Positions 17,464-25,894 are shown, numbered from the stretch's first letter. The stretch: DNA of 64,000 nucleotides from an uncultured Clostridia bacterium (GCA_945928865.1 CAMENZ010000004.1:62001-126000); one strand, 5' to 3'. Program-made: numbers and translations. Notes: generated by a model from the letters alone, not told the origin.

Positions 17464-19119
17464 TTATTTCCAAGAGCTCTTAAGCCCTACAATTTCATTA
17501 AACACTAAATTATCTTCATTAAATAATTTAGGCTCTGCGTTAAAATATCCATGTCTAAAGAATTGGAATCTTTCGCCGGCTTTAGCTTCCTTAAGGGATG
17601 GCTCAGCGTAACAAATTTCTTCTGTTAAAGAATCCGTATTGCCAACCATCTTATCAGGATCTTCAGCACTTGGAACCATCAAATATCCAAACTTTCTTAT
17701 CTTAATAGGCACACAATTATTTGCATCTACAAAATGTATCGTTCCCTTAACCTTTCTGCCTTCAAAGCCTAAACCTGATTTGGTTTCAGGGTCATAGGTA
17801 CAGTGAATTTCTTTAATAGTTCCATCCTCATTTTTAACCACAGCTTGGCAAGTTAAGAAATAAGCTCCCTTAAATCTAACTTCATTGCCTGCCTTATCTT
17901 CCTGTGGTGGAAATAATCTGAAATATTTTTTAGCAGGTACCTCCATAAAGTCTTCACCATCTATCCAAAGCTCTCTTGAAAAGGTTAGTTCTCTAGTTCC
18001 CATTTCCGGCACTTGAGGATTATTTTCAACCTGACAAACTTCTGACTGTCCCTCAGGATAATTAGTCACAATAACCTTAATTGGATTAAAAATAACATTT
18101 CTGGATTCAACCCTCTCCTTAAGATCATCTCTTACAAAATGTTCTAACTGAGCAATATCTACCATGGAATTACTCTTAGAAACACCTATTTCCTCACAGA
18201 ATTTTCTTATAGCCTCCGGAGTGTATCCTCTTCTTCTAATACCTGCAATAGTCGGCATTCTAGGATCATCCCAACCATCTACTATACCATCATCTACTAA
18301 TTTCTTTAAAAACCTCTTAGACATAACTGTATTAGTTAAATTCAATCGAGCAAATTCAATTTGCTGTGGAGGCTTCTCCCAGAATCCAATTTCCCTAAGT
18401 ACCCAATCATAAAGAGGTCTATGATCTTCAAATTCTAAAGTACAAATTGAATGAGTTATACCTTCGATAGCATCCTCAATAGGATGTGCAAAATCATACA
18501 TAGGATAAATACACCACTTATCTCCGGTGTTATGGTGAGTCGCATGAGCAATTCTATATATGATAGGATCTCTCATATTTATATTAGGAGATGACATATC
18601 AATTTTAGCACGAAGTACCATCTCTCCGTCCTGATACTTGCCCTCTTTCATTTCTTCAAACAATTTAAGGTTTTCTTCTATAGGTCTATTTCTATAAGGG
18701 CTTTCCTTACCGGGTTCCGTTAAAGTACCGCGATATTCTTTGATTTCTTCAGGAGTAAGCTGGCAAACATAAGCTTTTCCTTTTTTAATAAGTTCTACCG
18801 CTCCCTCATACATAGTATCAAAGTAGTCTGAAGCCCATAGTCTTTCATTCCACTTAAATCCTAGCCATCTTACATCTTCCTCTATGGAATTGATGTATTC
18901 CATATCTTCCTTAACCGGATTAGTATCATCATATCTAAGGTTGCAACTACCACCATACTTAGCCGCAGTGGTAAAGTTAAGGCAGATAGATTTTGCGTGA
19001 CCTATATGAAGATATCCATTAGGCTCAGGTGGGAAACGGGTAATAATTTCTCCTGTTTCATACTTATGATTTTCCAAATCCTTCTCTATAATCGTATGTA
19101 TAAAATTGGTTTCTGACAT
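17464..19119 (-). CDS. glnS: glutaminyl-tRNA synthetase
   Basis: Class I synthetase that charges tRNA-Gln directly. [17 protein letters not shown] carries the HIGH motif, [11 protein letters not shown] the KMSKS-like motif, and the anticodon-binding beta barrels follow ([17 protein letters not shown] ... [11 protein letters not shown]). The glutamine-type sequence and 551 residues separate it from GltX. Many Firmicutes lack GlnRS and use GatCAB transamidation, so this is a lineage-restricted, historically transferred gene. It is the first gene of the array reaching 7.7 kb, behind a strong promoter. Confidence 0.94.
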   Translation of the reverse strand: MSETNFIHTIIEKDLENHKYETGEIITRFPPEPNGYLHIGHAKSICLNFTTAAKYGGSCNLRYDDTNPVKEDMEYINSIEEDVRWLGFKWNERLWASDYFDTMYEGAVELIKKGKAYVCQLTPEEIKEYRGTLTEPGKESPYRNRPIEENLKLFEEMKEGKYQDGEMVLRAKIDMSSPNINMRDPIIYRIAHATHHNTGDKWCIYPMYDFAHPIEDAIEGITHSICTLEFEDHRPLYDWVLREIGFWEKPPQQIEFARLNLTNTVMSKRFLKKLVDDGIVDGWDDPRMPTIAGIRRRGYTPEAIRKFCEEIGVSKSNSMVDIAQLEHFVRDDLKERVESRNVIFNPIKVIVTNYPEGQSEVCQVENNPQVPEMGTRELTFSRELWIDGEDFMEVPAKKYFRLFPPQEDKAGNEVRFKGAYFLTCQAVVKNEDGTIKEIHCTYDPETKSGLGFEGRKVKGTIHFVDANNCVPIKIRKFGYLMVPSAEDPDKMVGNTDSLTEEICYAEPSLKEAKAGERFQFFRHGYFNAEPKLFNEDNLVFNEIVGLKSSWK

Positions 19120-19159
19120 GAAAATCCCTCCAAATAAATTTATCTAAATATTACCCTTT

Positions 19160-19188
19160 AGTATAACACGAAATTAGAGCTTTTACAA
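19160..19188 (-). promoter_or_regulatory. promoter of glnS
   Basis: TTGTAA and TATACT on the minus strand with a 17-base spacer, about 40 bases before the start codon, which has GGAGGG seven bases upstream. Confidence 0.7.
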
Positions 19189-19224
19189 TAATTTAGTAAG
19201 GTATAAAAGGGTGTAAATTCAATT

Positions 19225-19264
19225 AAAAAAATACCGGAAAATCCACAAAGGAACTTCCCGGTAT
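19225..19264 (-). terminator. terminator downstream of hydA
   Basis: On the minus strand, ATACCGG pairs with CCGGTAT around an internally paired loop (GGA/TCC) and is followed by seven T residues. It closes the hydrogenase operon about 140 bases after the hydA stop. Confidence 0.8.
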
Positions 19265-19401
19265 CAATATCACCTTATCCTGCATACATATATTCGCCAC
19301 CAAATTCTTTAGCGAAGTTATCATTTAATTTTTCGGTTCTAATATTATAACATAAAAATTGTTTTTAACACACAATTCACCCTGATACCGATTTTCAATT
19401 T

Positions 19402-21150
19402 TTACTTATTTTCAGGATATTTTTCTCTCTCTTTATAGTGAGTGTGTAACAACTGATGAGCCATAGTGCCTCCTGCCATACCTAAAAAGTCTTTATACAA
19501 CCTCTTAATTGCCGGATTATTATGGGATTTTCTATAGTAAGATTTCTTATCTTCCCTATATAGAGCCTTTGCCCTTAAAGCACTCACTTCACCCCAGTTT
19601 CTAACAGAAGACCCCTGAATAGGTTGTCCGCCGCCATTTATACATCCATGAGGACATGCCATAATTTCTATAAACTGTAAATCTACTTCCCCTGCCTTAA
19701 CCTTTGCCAAAAGCTTTCTGGCATTAGCCAATCCATGAGCTACAGCAGCTTTAAGCACCACATCACCCACCTTGTATTCTGCCATTTTTACGCCTTCAAA
19801 GCCTCTAACTTCCTCATATTCAATAGCATCTGTAGAAGCCCCTGACAAAATATCCGCAGCCGTACGAAGAGCTGCTTCCATAACTCCTCCTGTGGCTCCG
19901 AAAATCACTCCCGCACCGGATGCTTCGCCAAATGGGTCATCAAAATTATCATCAGGTAGATTTACAAAATCTATTCCAATATCATTTATCATATTGGCTA
20001 ACTCTCTGGTTGTTATGACCACATCCACATCTCTAAGCCCCTTAACATGCATTTCAGGGCGCTTAATTTCAAATTTTTTAGCCGTGCAAGGCATGACGGA
20101 AACGACCACTATATCTTCCGGATTTATATCCATTTTTTTAGCATAATAACTTTTAATAATAGCTCCAAACATCATATGTGGAGATTTGCAGGAAGATAAG
20201 TTAGGTAAAAACTCAGGAAAATTATGTTCACAGAATTTAATCCATCCCGGTGAACAGGATGTAATCATAGGCAGTTTTCCACCGGAACGGAATCTGTCAA
20301 TCAATTCAGTAGCTTCTTCCATAATAGTTAAATCGGCACCTGTGTTTGTATCAAATACCCTATCAAAACCTATCATTCTTAAGGCAGACACCATTTTGCC
20401 CGTTACAGGTGTACCCATTTCTATACCGAAACTTTCACCTATGGCTGCACGAACAGCCGGTGCTGTCTGAACTACCACGTGCTTAGTAGGGTCGTTTAAA
20501 GCTGCCCATACTCTATCTGTATCTACACATTCTCTTAAGGCCCCTACAGGACATACATTAATACACTGTCCACAGTTGACACAAGGGGTTTCCCATAAAG
20601 ACTTCTCAAAAGGTGAGCCGATATGAGTATCAAACCCTCTGCCTATTGCCTCAATAACTCCTACCGTCTGCCTATTGTGGCATACACTTACGCATCTTCT
20701 GCACAAAATACACTTGTTATTATCTCTTACTATAGATATACCCACATCTATATCATACTTCTTAGCCTCTCCGGAAAATCTTTCTTGATCTACCCCTAAC
20801 TTATTAGCCAAAGTCTGAAGCTCACAACTTGTCCAAGACCTATAACAAGTCTGACATCTAGCCACATGGTTAGATAAAATAAGCTCCAAGTTAACCTTTC
20901 TGGCTTCTACGACTTTCGGAGTGTGAGTATTTATATTCATTCCCTCCACTACAGGAGTTACACAAGCTGCCTGAAGTGCCTTTGCACCGGTATCTACAAG
21001 ACACATTCTGCAACAACCTATTTCATTAATATCCTTTAAAAAACATAGAGTAGGAATATATATATTGGCTTCCTTCGCCGCCTGAAGAATTGTATAATCT
21101 CCCGGCACATTTAATTTCATACCATCTATGGTTATATTTACATTTCTCAT
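19402..21150 (-). CDS. hydA: [FeFe] hydrogenase catalytic subunit HydA (NADH-linked, multimeric type)
   Basis: 582 residues: N-terminal [2Fe-2S] domain (IPTLCFLKDINEIGCCRMC), a His-Cys3 cluster, two [4Fe-4S] motifs (CILCRRCVSVC, CVNCGQCINVCP), the H-cluster domain, and a C-terminal small-subunit-like segment ending at about 570. H-cluster motifs are TSCSPGW, MPCTAKKFE and ACPHGCINGGG. The first motif has serine where prototypical enzymes have a second cysteine (TSCCP), the proton-relay position. With HydB and HydC encoded upstream it forms a cytoplasmic NAD(P)- and ferredoxin-linked hydrogenase, plausibly electron-bifurcating. Confidence 0.93.
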   Translation of the reverse strand: MRNVNITIDGMKLNVPGDYTILQAAKEANIYIPTLCFLKDINEIGCCRMCLVDTGAKALQAACVTPVVEGMNINTHTPKVVEARKVNLELILSNHVARCQTCYRSWTSCELQTLANKLGVDQERFSGEAKKYDIDVGISIVRDNNKCILCRRCVSVCHNRQTVGVIEAIGRGFDTHIGSPFEKSLWETPCVNCGQCINVCPVGALRECVDTDRVWAALNDPTKHVVVQTAPAVRAAIGESFGIEMGTPVTGKMVSALRMIGFDRVFDTNTGADLTIMEEATELIDRFRSGGKLPMITSCSPGWIKFCEHNFPEFLPNLSSCKSPHMMFGAIIKSYYAKKMDINPEDIVVVSVMPCTAKKFEIKRPEMHVKGLRDVDVVITTRELANMINDIGIDFVNLPDDNFDDPFGEASGAGVIFGATGGVMEAALRTAADILSGASTDAIEYEEVRGFEGVKMAEYKVGDVVLKAAVAHGLANARKLLAKVKAGEVDLQFIEIMACPHGCINGGGQPIQGSSVRNWGEVSALRAKALYREDKKSYYRKSHNNPAIKRLYKDFLGMAGGTMAHQLLHTHYKEREKYPENK

Positions 21151-21161
21151 TTTTTACCTCT

Positions 21162-23042
21162 TTAATGATGAAGAACTGAGTTAAACGGACAACGCTTGAA
21201 ACATTCTCCGCACTTAATACAAGCTTCCTGATCTATAACAAAATCTGTCTTTCTGTCACCCGATATAGCTGCCACAGGACAATGTTTCTTACAAATTCCG
21301 CAATGCTTACAAGTTTCTTTGTCAATGAAAAACTTAGTAATAGACTTACAAACTCCGGCAGGACAAGTTTTCTCCAAAATATGAGCCATATACTCATCCT
21401 CAAAATATCTCAATGTTGAAATTATCGGGTTAGGAGCCGTTTGTCCTAAACCGCAAAGAGCAGAATTTTTAATATTTCTTGCTAAAACATTTAATCTATC
21501 TACATCTTCTACCTCACCTTTACCATCGGTGATTTTGCTTAAAATTTCATACATTCTCTTAGTGCCGATTCTGCATGGTGTGCATTTTCCACAGGATTCA
21601 TCTACAGTAAAGTGTAGGAAAAATCCGGCTAAATCGACCATACAAGTGTCTTCGTCCATTACTATAAGCCCACCGGAACCCATCATTGAACCTAGTGCAA
21701 TAAGATTTTCATAATCTATAGGAGTATCCAGATGAATGGCAGGAATACAACCGCCTGATGGACCTCCTGTCTGAGCAGCTTTGAAAGCTTTATCCTTAGG
21801 TATACCTCCACACATTCCAAATACTATGTCCTGTAAGGTAGTACCCATAGGTACTTCCACTAAGCCGGTATGGCGGATTTTGCCACCAACTGCAAATACT
21901 TTAGTACCTTTAGAGCCTTCTGTTCCTATTGAGTTAAACCAAGCCACACCCATGTTAATAATTCTAGGAATTGTAGCATAGGTTTCCACATTATTTAAAA
22001 TCGTTGGCTGTCCGAAAAGTCCTTTAACAGCAGGGAACGGAGGTCTAGGCTTAGGTTCACCTCTGTTGCCTTCGATAGAGGTCATAAGGGCAGTTTCTTC
22101 ACCGCACACGAAAGCTCCTGCTCCCAATCTTACTTCAACATCAAAACTAAAATCTGTGCCTAAGATTTTCTTTCCTAAAAGTCCGTATTCCCTTGCCTGC
22201 TTAATAGCTTCATTTAAGGTCTTAACTGCAACCGGATATTCAGCCCTGACATAAATATATCCTTGATCCGATCCTATGGCATAGCCTGCTATCGCCATAG
22301 CTTCCAGCACACTATGAGGGTCTCCTTCTAAAACAGATCTATCCATAAAAGCACCCGGATCTCCCTCATCTGCATTACAGCAAACAAACTTTTTTCTCTC
22401 CAGCTGAGATGCCGCAAACGCCCATTTAGTTCCTGTAGGGAAGCCTGCACCACCTCTACCTCTAAGATTTGATGCCTTAATTAAGTCTACAACTTCTTCC
22501 GGATCCATTTCCTTAATGACAGTCGCCAGTGCTTTGTAACCATCTACGCCTATAAATTCTTCTATACTTAAAGGATTTATAACCCCACAGTTCTTAAGGG
22601 CAATCTTTAATTGCTTAGTATAAAAAGAGTGCTCATCTAAGGCGTGTGCAACCTTTCTACCATCACTTTCCGTAGCAAAAAGTCTTTCTACAGGTTTACC
22701 GCCTAATATATGAGAATTCCAAATTTCTTCCACATCCTCCGGCTTCACATGGGTATACATAACCCTATCAGGATACACTACCATGAGAGGTCCCTGTGCG
22801 CAAAGCCCCATACACCCTGTAGATACTAACTGTATATCTTTTTCCTTGCCGCTTTCTTTAATTAATCTATCCATTTCTTCGTAGATTTTGAGGGATCCTG
22901 TAGATAAACATCCCGCAACCCCACATAACAAAATATGAATAGCCGCTCCTTCTTCAAATCTAGGCTTAAGCTTTTCTTTCATCCTCTCACGGATTTCATT
23001 AAGCTGTTCCACATTATCAATTTTTCTATTACAATCAGCCAT
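21162..23042 (-). CDS. hydB: NuoF-like flavoprotein subunit of NADH-linked hydrogenase (HydB)
   Basis: 626 residues: an N-terminal thioredoxin-like [2Fe-2S] domain (CGVAGCLSTGS ... TGCMGLCAQGP), the FMN/NADH fold (RGRGGAGFPTGTKWAFA, GAGAFVCGEETALM), an SLBB region, the [4Fe-4S] motif SCGKCTPCRIGTKRM, and a C-terminal two-cluster ferredoxin domain (CKHCGICKKHCP, CIKCGECFKRCP). It is the NADH-oxidising and probable bifurcation-site subunit. It lies 11 bases upstream of hydA and 10 bases downstream of hydC. Confidence 0.94.
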   Translation of the reverse strand: MADCNRKIDNVEQLNEIRERMKEKLKPRFEEGAAIHILLCGVAGCLSTGSLKIYEEMDRLIKESGKEKDIQLVSTGCMGLCAQGPLMVVYPDRVMYTHVKPEDVEEIWNSHILGGKPVERLFATESDGRKVAHALDEHSFYTKQLKIALKNCGVINPLSIEEFIGVDGYKALATVIKEMDPEEVVDLIKASNLRGRGGAGFPTGTKWAFAASQLERKKFVCCNADEGDPGAFMDRSVLEGDPHSVLEAMAIAGYAIGSDQGYIYVRAEYPVAVKTLNEAIKQAREYGLLGKKILGTDFSFDVEVRLGAGAFVCGEETALMTSIEGNRGEPKPRPPFPAVKGLFGQPTILNNVETYATIPRIINMGVAWFNSIGTEGSKGTKVFAVGGKIRHTGLVEVPMGTTLQDIVFGMCGGIPKDKAFKAAQTGGPSGGCIPAIHLDTPIDYENLIALGSMMGSGGLIVMDEDTCMVDLAGFFLHFTVDESCGKCTPCRIGTKRMYEILSKITDGKGEVEDVDRLNVLARNIKNSALCGLGQTAPNPIISTLRYFEDEYMAHILEKTCPAGVCKSITKFFIDKETCKHCGICKKHCPVAAISGDRKTDFVIDQEACIKCGECFKRCPFNSVLHH

Positions 23043-23052
23043 TTTACCCCTC

Positions 23053-23544
23053 CTATAATTGATAGTTGGCTAGAATGGATTCCACATCATCAGGACTCAC
23101 ATTCCCGTAAACATCATCATTTATCATTACAGCAGGTGCTAAACCACAAGAGCCTATACATCTACAAGCTTCTAATGAAAAAATCTGGTCTTCTGTACAA
23201 TCACCTATATCTATACCTAAAGTAGTTTTAAATCTATCTAAAATATTCTCAGAACCTTTAACATAACAAGCCGTGCCTAAGCAAACATTTATTACATATT
23301 TGCCCTTAGGTTTAGTATTAAAACCTGTATAAAAAGTAACTACACCATATACGTCAGCCAAAGGAATTCCCAGCCTCTCTGATATATGTAATTGTACCTC
23401 AAAAGGTAGGTAGCCATAAATTCCCTGTGCCTCGTGTAAAATAGGAATAAGTGGTCCGGCTGTATCTTTATACTTGTCAATAACTTCATCCAGCTTATCA
23501 AGTAAAGCCTTGCTCTCTGAATTTTCTAAACAACAATTAGCCAT
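23053..23544 (-). CDS. hydC: NuoE-like [2Fe-2S] subunit of NADH-linked hydrogenase (HydC)
   Basis: A 163-residue NuoE-type protein with a helical N-terminus (GPLIPILHEAQGIYGYLP, VQLHISERLGIPLADVYGVV) and a thioredoxin-like C-terminal domain. The four [2Fe-2S] cysteines lie in VCLGTACYVKGS and EACRCIGSCGLAPAV. It is the first gene of the hydCBA operon and passes electrons within the complex. Confidence 0.94.
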   Translation of the reverse strand: MANCCLENSESKALLDKLDEVIDKYKDTAGPLIPILHEAQGIYGYLPFEVQLHISERLGIPLADVYGVVTFYTGFNTKPKGKYVINVCLGTACYVKGSENILDRFKTTLGIDIGDCTEDQIFSLEACRCIGSCGLAPAVMINDDVYGNVSPDDVESILANYQL

Positions 23545-23599
23545 AAAATTCTCCTCTCTATATCATCAATAAAAGGTCTTTTATTTATAAATTATCTAT

Positions 23600-23628
23600 A
23601 TTGTATAACTTTTATGCACAAAAATCAA
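23600..23628 (-). promoter_or_regulatory. promoter of the hydCBA operon
   Basis: TTGATT and TACAAT on the minus strand with a 17-base spacer, about 60 bases before hydC. The spacer begins TTTGTGCATAA, which loosely resembles half of a Rex (NADH-sensing) operator, but no full palindrome is present. Confidence 0.5.
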
Positions 23629-23729
23629 TGTTTTAAGGGATTTTTATTCATAAGTTATTATTTTATCATTGCTTTTGTAATGACCATTAAAGAACTATCC
23701 CCATTAAATTATTTTTCTATTTTGAGCAA

Positions 23730-23769
23730 CAAAAAACTGCACCCAGCAATGTAATCGCCAAGGCACAGT
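23730..23769 (-). terminator. terminator of tRNA-Leu(CAG)
   Basis: On the minus strand ACTGTGCC pairs with GGTGCAGT (two G-U pairs) and is followed by six T residues, a few bases after the tRNA 3' end. Confidence 0.7.
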
Positions 23770-23777
23770 CTATATTT

Positions 23778-23860
23778 TGGTGCGGATAAAGGGATTCGAA
23801 CCCCCATGGTTTCCCACACGGACCTGAACCGTGCGCGTCTGCCAATTCCGCCATATCCGC
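23778..23860 (-). tRNA. tRNA-Leu (anticodon CAG)
   Basis: On the minus strand the acceptor arms GCGGATA and TATCCGC pair, followed by encoded ACCA. The anticodon stem CACGG/CCGTG encloses loop TTCAGGT, giving anticodon CAG (leucine, codon CUG). It has a TTCGAAT T-loop and a long variable arm typical of class II leucine tRNAs. Confidence 0.92.
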
Positions 23861-23872
23861 AGAACCATCATA

Positions 23873-23901
23873 ATTATATAACAATTCCTATAAAAAATCA
23901 A
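23873..23901 (-). promoter_or_regulatory. promoter of tRNA-Leu(CAG)
   Basis: TTGATT and a perfect TATAAT on the minus strand, spacer 17 bases, ending 12 bases before the mature tRNA 5' end. Confidence 0.75.
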
Positions 23902-23964
23902 GATTAACCGAAAAGGCTTAGGGTCAGATTTTGAATATTTTACAAAATCTCCAAATGCCGACCT

Positions 23965-24654
23965 CTACTCTATATCCCCCTTATGAATAGCCCCTGTTTC
24001 TTCCATCTTTCTAATAACCTGCTGCCTTCGTTCCTCTGCCAACTTAGGACTAACATCCGGAGAATAGGCTGAAGGTGCATTTGGTATACCTGCCAGCATA
24101 GTAGCCTCATAATCATTCATTTGGCTAGGCTCCTTGTTAAAATATCCCTTCGCAGCCTCTCTAACATTATAATAACCGGAGCCAAAATAAATTCTATTCA
24201 CATATAATTCTAAAATCTTCTCTTTAGAACAGAGCTTTTCCACATCCCTAGCTATTAAAATTTCTGCAACTTTTCTAGCAAATTTCTTTTCCTGCGAAAA
24301 ATACATAATCCTAGATAGCTGCTGAGTAATGGTACTTCCGCCTTCCAGGATTTTTCCATTAGTCAAATCCGTCCAAGCGGCTTTCAAAGTAGATCTAAAA
24401 TCAACCCCACCATGAGTATAAAATCTAGGGTCTTCTACCGCGATAATCGCCTTAACATAGGTCTCCGGCAATTCCTCAAACTTAGTATAATTAGGTTGCT
24501 TTTCAATTCTTTCGACTCTACTAGCCACACTCTCATGAGCTATAGCTTTACTATACATTAAATAACCCTTAGCACCAATAATAATACCGGTAACTAGAGC
24601 TATGAAAATCACGAAAATAAAAATAATCTTTAAAATCTTGCTAAATATCTTCAT
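23965..24654 (-). CDS. monofunctional peptidoglycan glycosyltransferase (GT51)
   Basis: A single N-terminal membrane helix (about 5-27) anchors an extracellular GT51 domain that polymerises lipid II. The catalytic glutamate is in AVEDPRFYTHGGVDF (Glu74); EGGSTITQQLSR, RKVAEILIARDVE, KILELYVNRIYFG (second glutamate) and AGIPNAPSAYSP follow in order. No transpeptidase domain is present, so it is an MtgA/SgtB-like enzyme rather than a class A PBP. It has its own strong promoter. Confidence 0.92.
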   Translation of the reverse strand: MKIFSKILKIIFIFVIFIALVTGIIIGAKGYLMYSKAIAHESVASRVERIEKQPNYTKFEELPETYVKAIIAVEDPRFYTHGGVDFRSTLKAAWTDLTNGKILEGGSTITQQLSRIMYFSQEKKFARKVAEILIARDVEKLCSKEKILELYVNRIYFGSGYYNVREAAKGYFNKEPSQMNDYEATMLAGIPNAPSAYSPDVSPKLAEERRQQVIRKMEETGAIHKGDIE

Positions 24655-24690
24655 TATACTTTCCCCTCATTTTTCAAAATCCCCAAGAAA

Positions 24691-24719
24691 ACTATAATAT
24701 ATATCTATAACCTTGTCAA
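24691..24719 (-). promoter_or_regulatory. promoter of the GT51 gene
   Basis: Perfect TTGACA and TATAGT on the minus strand with a 17-base spacer, about 35 bases before the start codon. Confidence 0.75.
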
Positions 24720-24809
24720 ATATGAATTTTAAGACTTATAAGACAAAAGTGGTAATAAATAAGGGATGAATTAGGTGGTTAGATTTTGCAGCGTAAGAGG
24801 TTAATGAAG

Positions 24810-25250
24810 CTGGTAATTTATGGTAAAAGTTGGATGTGGCTTTAAAATAGTGCTGCTTTGAGATTTTTAGGATTCTGACACTATCTCGTATGTTGCGAAT
24901 CCATCAAAAATAGTGTTGGTTTTAGATTTTGTGGGAAACTGCACTATATTATGCAGTCTAGAAGTGTTGTAAATAGTGGGTATTAGAGATTTGATTAAAA
25001 ATCCCACTATTTTAGTTGTGGGGTATCAATAGAATCTTATATGTAACACTATTTCAAGTCTTGTATAGGTTAATCCTGTAGTGAGAAATATGCAAAATCT
25101 GTCGGGTGACACTATTTCGTGCTTACAAATATGCCTGTGCAGTTAAAACACTCCTAGAAAATAAGGGGAAATCGTATAACACACAAGTTCTCCCATACAT
25201 TTTCACAGCGTTTCTATCCGTTAAGCATTTTAACTTGCATATAAAAAGCA
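24810..25250. repeat. dispersed repeat, copy 2 (most complete)
   Basis: This copy joins the part shared with 7258-7455 (24810-24995) to the part shared with 55185-55345 (about 25100-25285). Eight CACTAT- or AATAGTG-type words occur in mixed orientation, near 24846, 24881, 24909, 24942, 24976, 25010, 25049 and 25109. Read on the minus strand, a frame beginning M-Y-G-R-T-C and containing AQAYL is recognisable here and in copy 3, interrupted by stops. I could not assign it to a known insertion sequence. A 69-residue plus-strand frame at 25106-25315 lies in this repeat and is probably not a gene. Confidence 0.75.
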
Positions 25251-25280
25251 AAAAAAAGAACATCAGCTCCGAAGAGCTGA
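25251..25280 (-). terminator. terminator of the candidate RNA
   Basis: On the minus strand TCAGCTC-TTCG-GAGCTGA forms a seven-pair stem closed by a C(UUCG)G tetraloop, followed by TGTTC and seven T residues. The equivalent hairpin at 55324-55345 near repeat copy 3 has a different sequence but the same fold and T-tract. Confidence 0.8.
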
Positions 25281-25566
25281 CATTCCCTTTATTGTATGAA
25301 GATATATCATTCTGAGAAAGTTTAATGGTCTTAAAACTTCATCATATTGCAAATTCGATGGGAGTTTATGAAACATAATATTTCAAAATTCGCCTCCCAT
25401 AATTTTTAGGTGTTTATTCACCTTGCCCTTCGGCAATATGTTTACGACTTCTCTGTCGGATTTTTAGGCTTTAGGGCTTATTAGATAAGCCCTATTTGGC
25501 TAATTGTTATTTGGTTAGTTTTGACTAACCCTGCACTTGAAAAAATAGCTAACTTCCGTTAACATA
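25252..25566 (-). ncRNA. candidate structured non-coding RNA under a feo-like promoter
   Basis: The promoter at 25572-25600 would make an RNA of about 315 bases ending at the terminator at 25251-25280. No convincing ORF lies inside; the longest is 37 codons at 25264-25377 with a poorly placed ribosome binding site. Local stems include GGTTAG/CTAACC, AGGGCTTAT/ATAAGCCCT, TTGCC/GGCAA, GGTG/CACC and ATGGGAG/CTCCCAT. The first two have counterparts in the feo leader at the same spacing. It could be an iron-responsive RNA, or the stranded leader of a deleted second feo operon. Confidence 0.45.
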
Positions 25567-25600
25567 CAGTTAGTATACGCTAACTTTCGTAATTTGTCAA
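25513..25600 (-). promoter_or_regulatory. feo-like promoter and TTAG/CTAA operators
   Basis: Minus strand: TTGACA (25595-25600), 17-base spacer, TATACT (25572-25577). The spacer and start carry GTTAGCG and CTAAC words, and exactly 41 bases past the -10 lies the palindrome GGTTAGTCAAAACTAACC (25513-25530). The feo control region at 30430-30517 has the same elements at identical spacings. TTAG...CTAA palindromes are reminiscent of DtxR/IdeR-type metal regulators. Confidence 0.7.
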
Positions 25601-25722
25601 TACCTTTTATGAATTTTTTTGTGTTTTTTATTTACGACTAACTTACACATTGGTTAACCGATTATATAATTGACCCCTACACCTTTCTTTTTATATTTTT
25701 TCTCTTTTTTCTAAAATTGTTC

Positions 25723-25751
25723 TTGAATTTTATTCGAAAAATGTATATAAT
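25723..25751 (+). promoter_or_regulatory. promoter of tRNA-Leu(AAG)
   Basis: TTGAAT and perfect TATAAT separated by 17 bases, about 22 bases before the tRNA. Confidence 0.75.
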
Positions 25752-25773
25752 AGAAAAGTACTAAATAAGTTAT

Positions 25774-25858
25774 GCGGACATGGCGGAATTGGCAGACGCG
25801 CACGGCTAAGGACCGTGTGGTGAGAGCCTTGCAGGTTCGAGTCCTGTTGTCCGCACCA
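25774..25858 (+). tRNA. tRNA-Leu (anticodon AAG)
   Basis: Acceptor arms GCGGACA and TGTCCGC pair, followed by ACCA. Anticodon stem CACGG/CCGTG encloses a seven-base loop CTAAGGA, so positions 34-36 read AAG (leucine, codon CUU, and CUC/CUA if A34 is deaminated to inosine). A long variable arm and a GGTTCGAGTCC T-arm complete the class II fold. It closely resembles the CAG isoacceptor 2 kb away. Confidence 0.9.
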
Positions 25859-25860
25859 AA

Positions 25861-25888
25861 AAGCCCTGAATTAAATTCAGGGCTTTTT
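25861..25888. terminator. bidirectional terminator between tRNA-Leu(AAG) and the 102-aa gene
   Basis: AAGCCCTGAATT / AATTCAGGGCTT stem with T-tracts on both strands (five T residues each way). It can end the plus-strand tRNA and the minus-strand gene that stops at 25895. Confidence 0.88.
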
Positions 25889-25894
25889 CCTTTA

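Noticed and set aside
23596..23630. Rex operator at the hydCBA promoter
   Set aside because: Only a half-site-like TTTGTGCATAA is present; the expected TTGTTAAN6TTAACAA-type palindrome is not.
25106..25315. 69-codon plus-strand frame
   Set aside because: It lies entirely in the dispersed repeat, is disrupted in copy 3, and ends across the candidate RNA terminator; no ribosome binding site fits.
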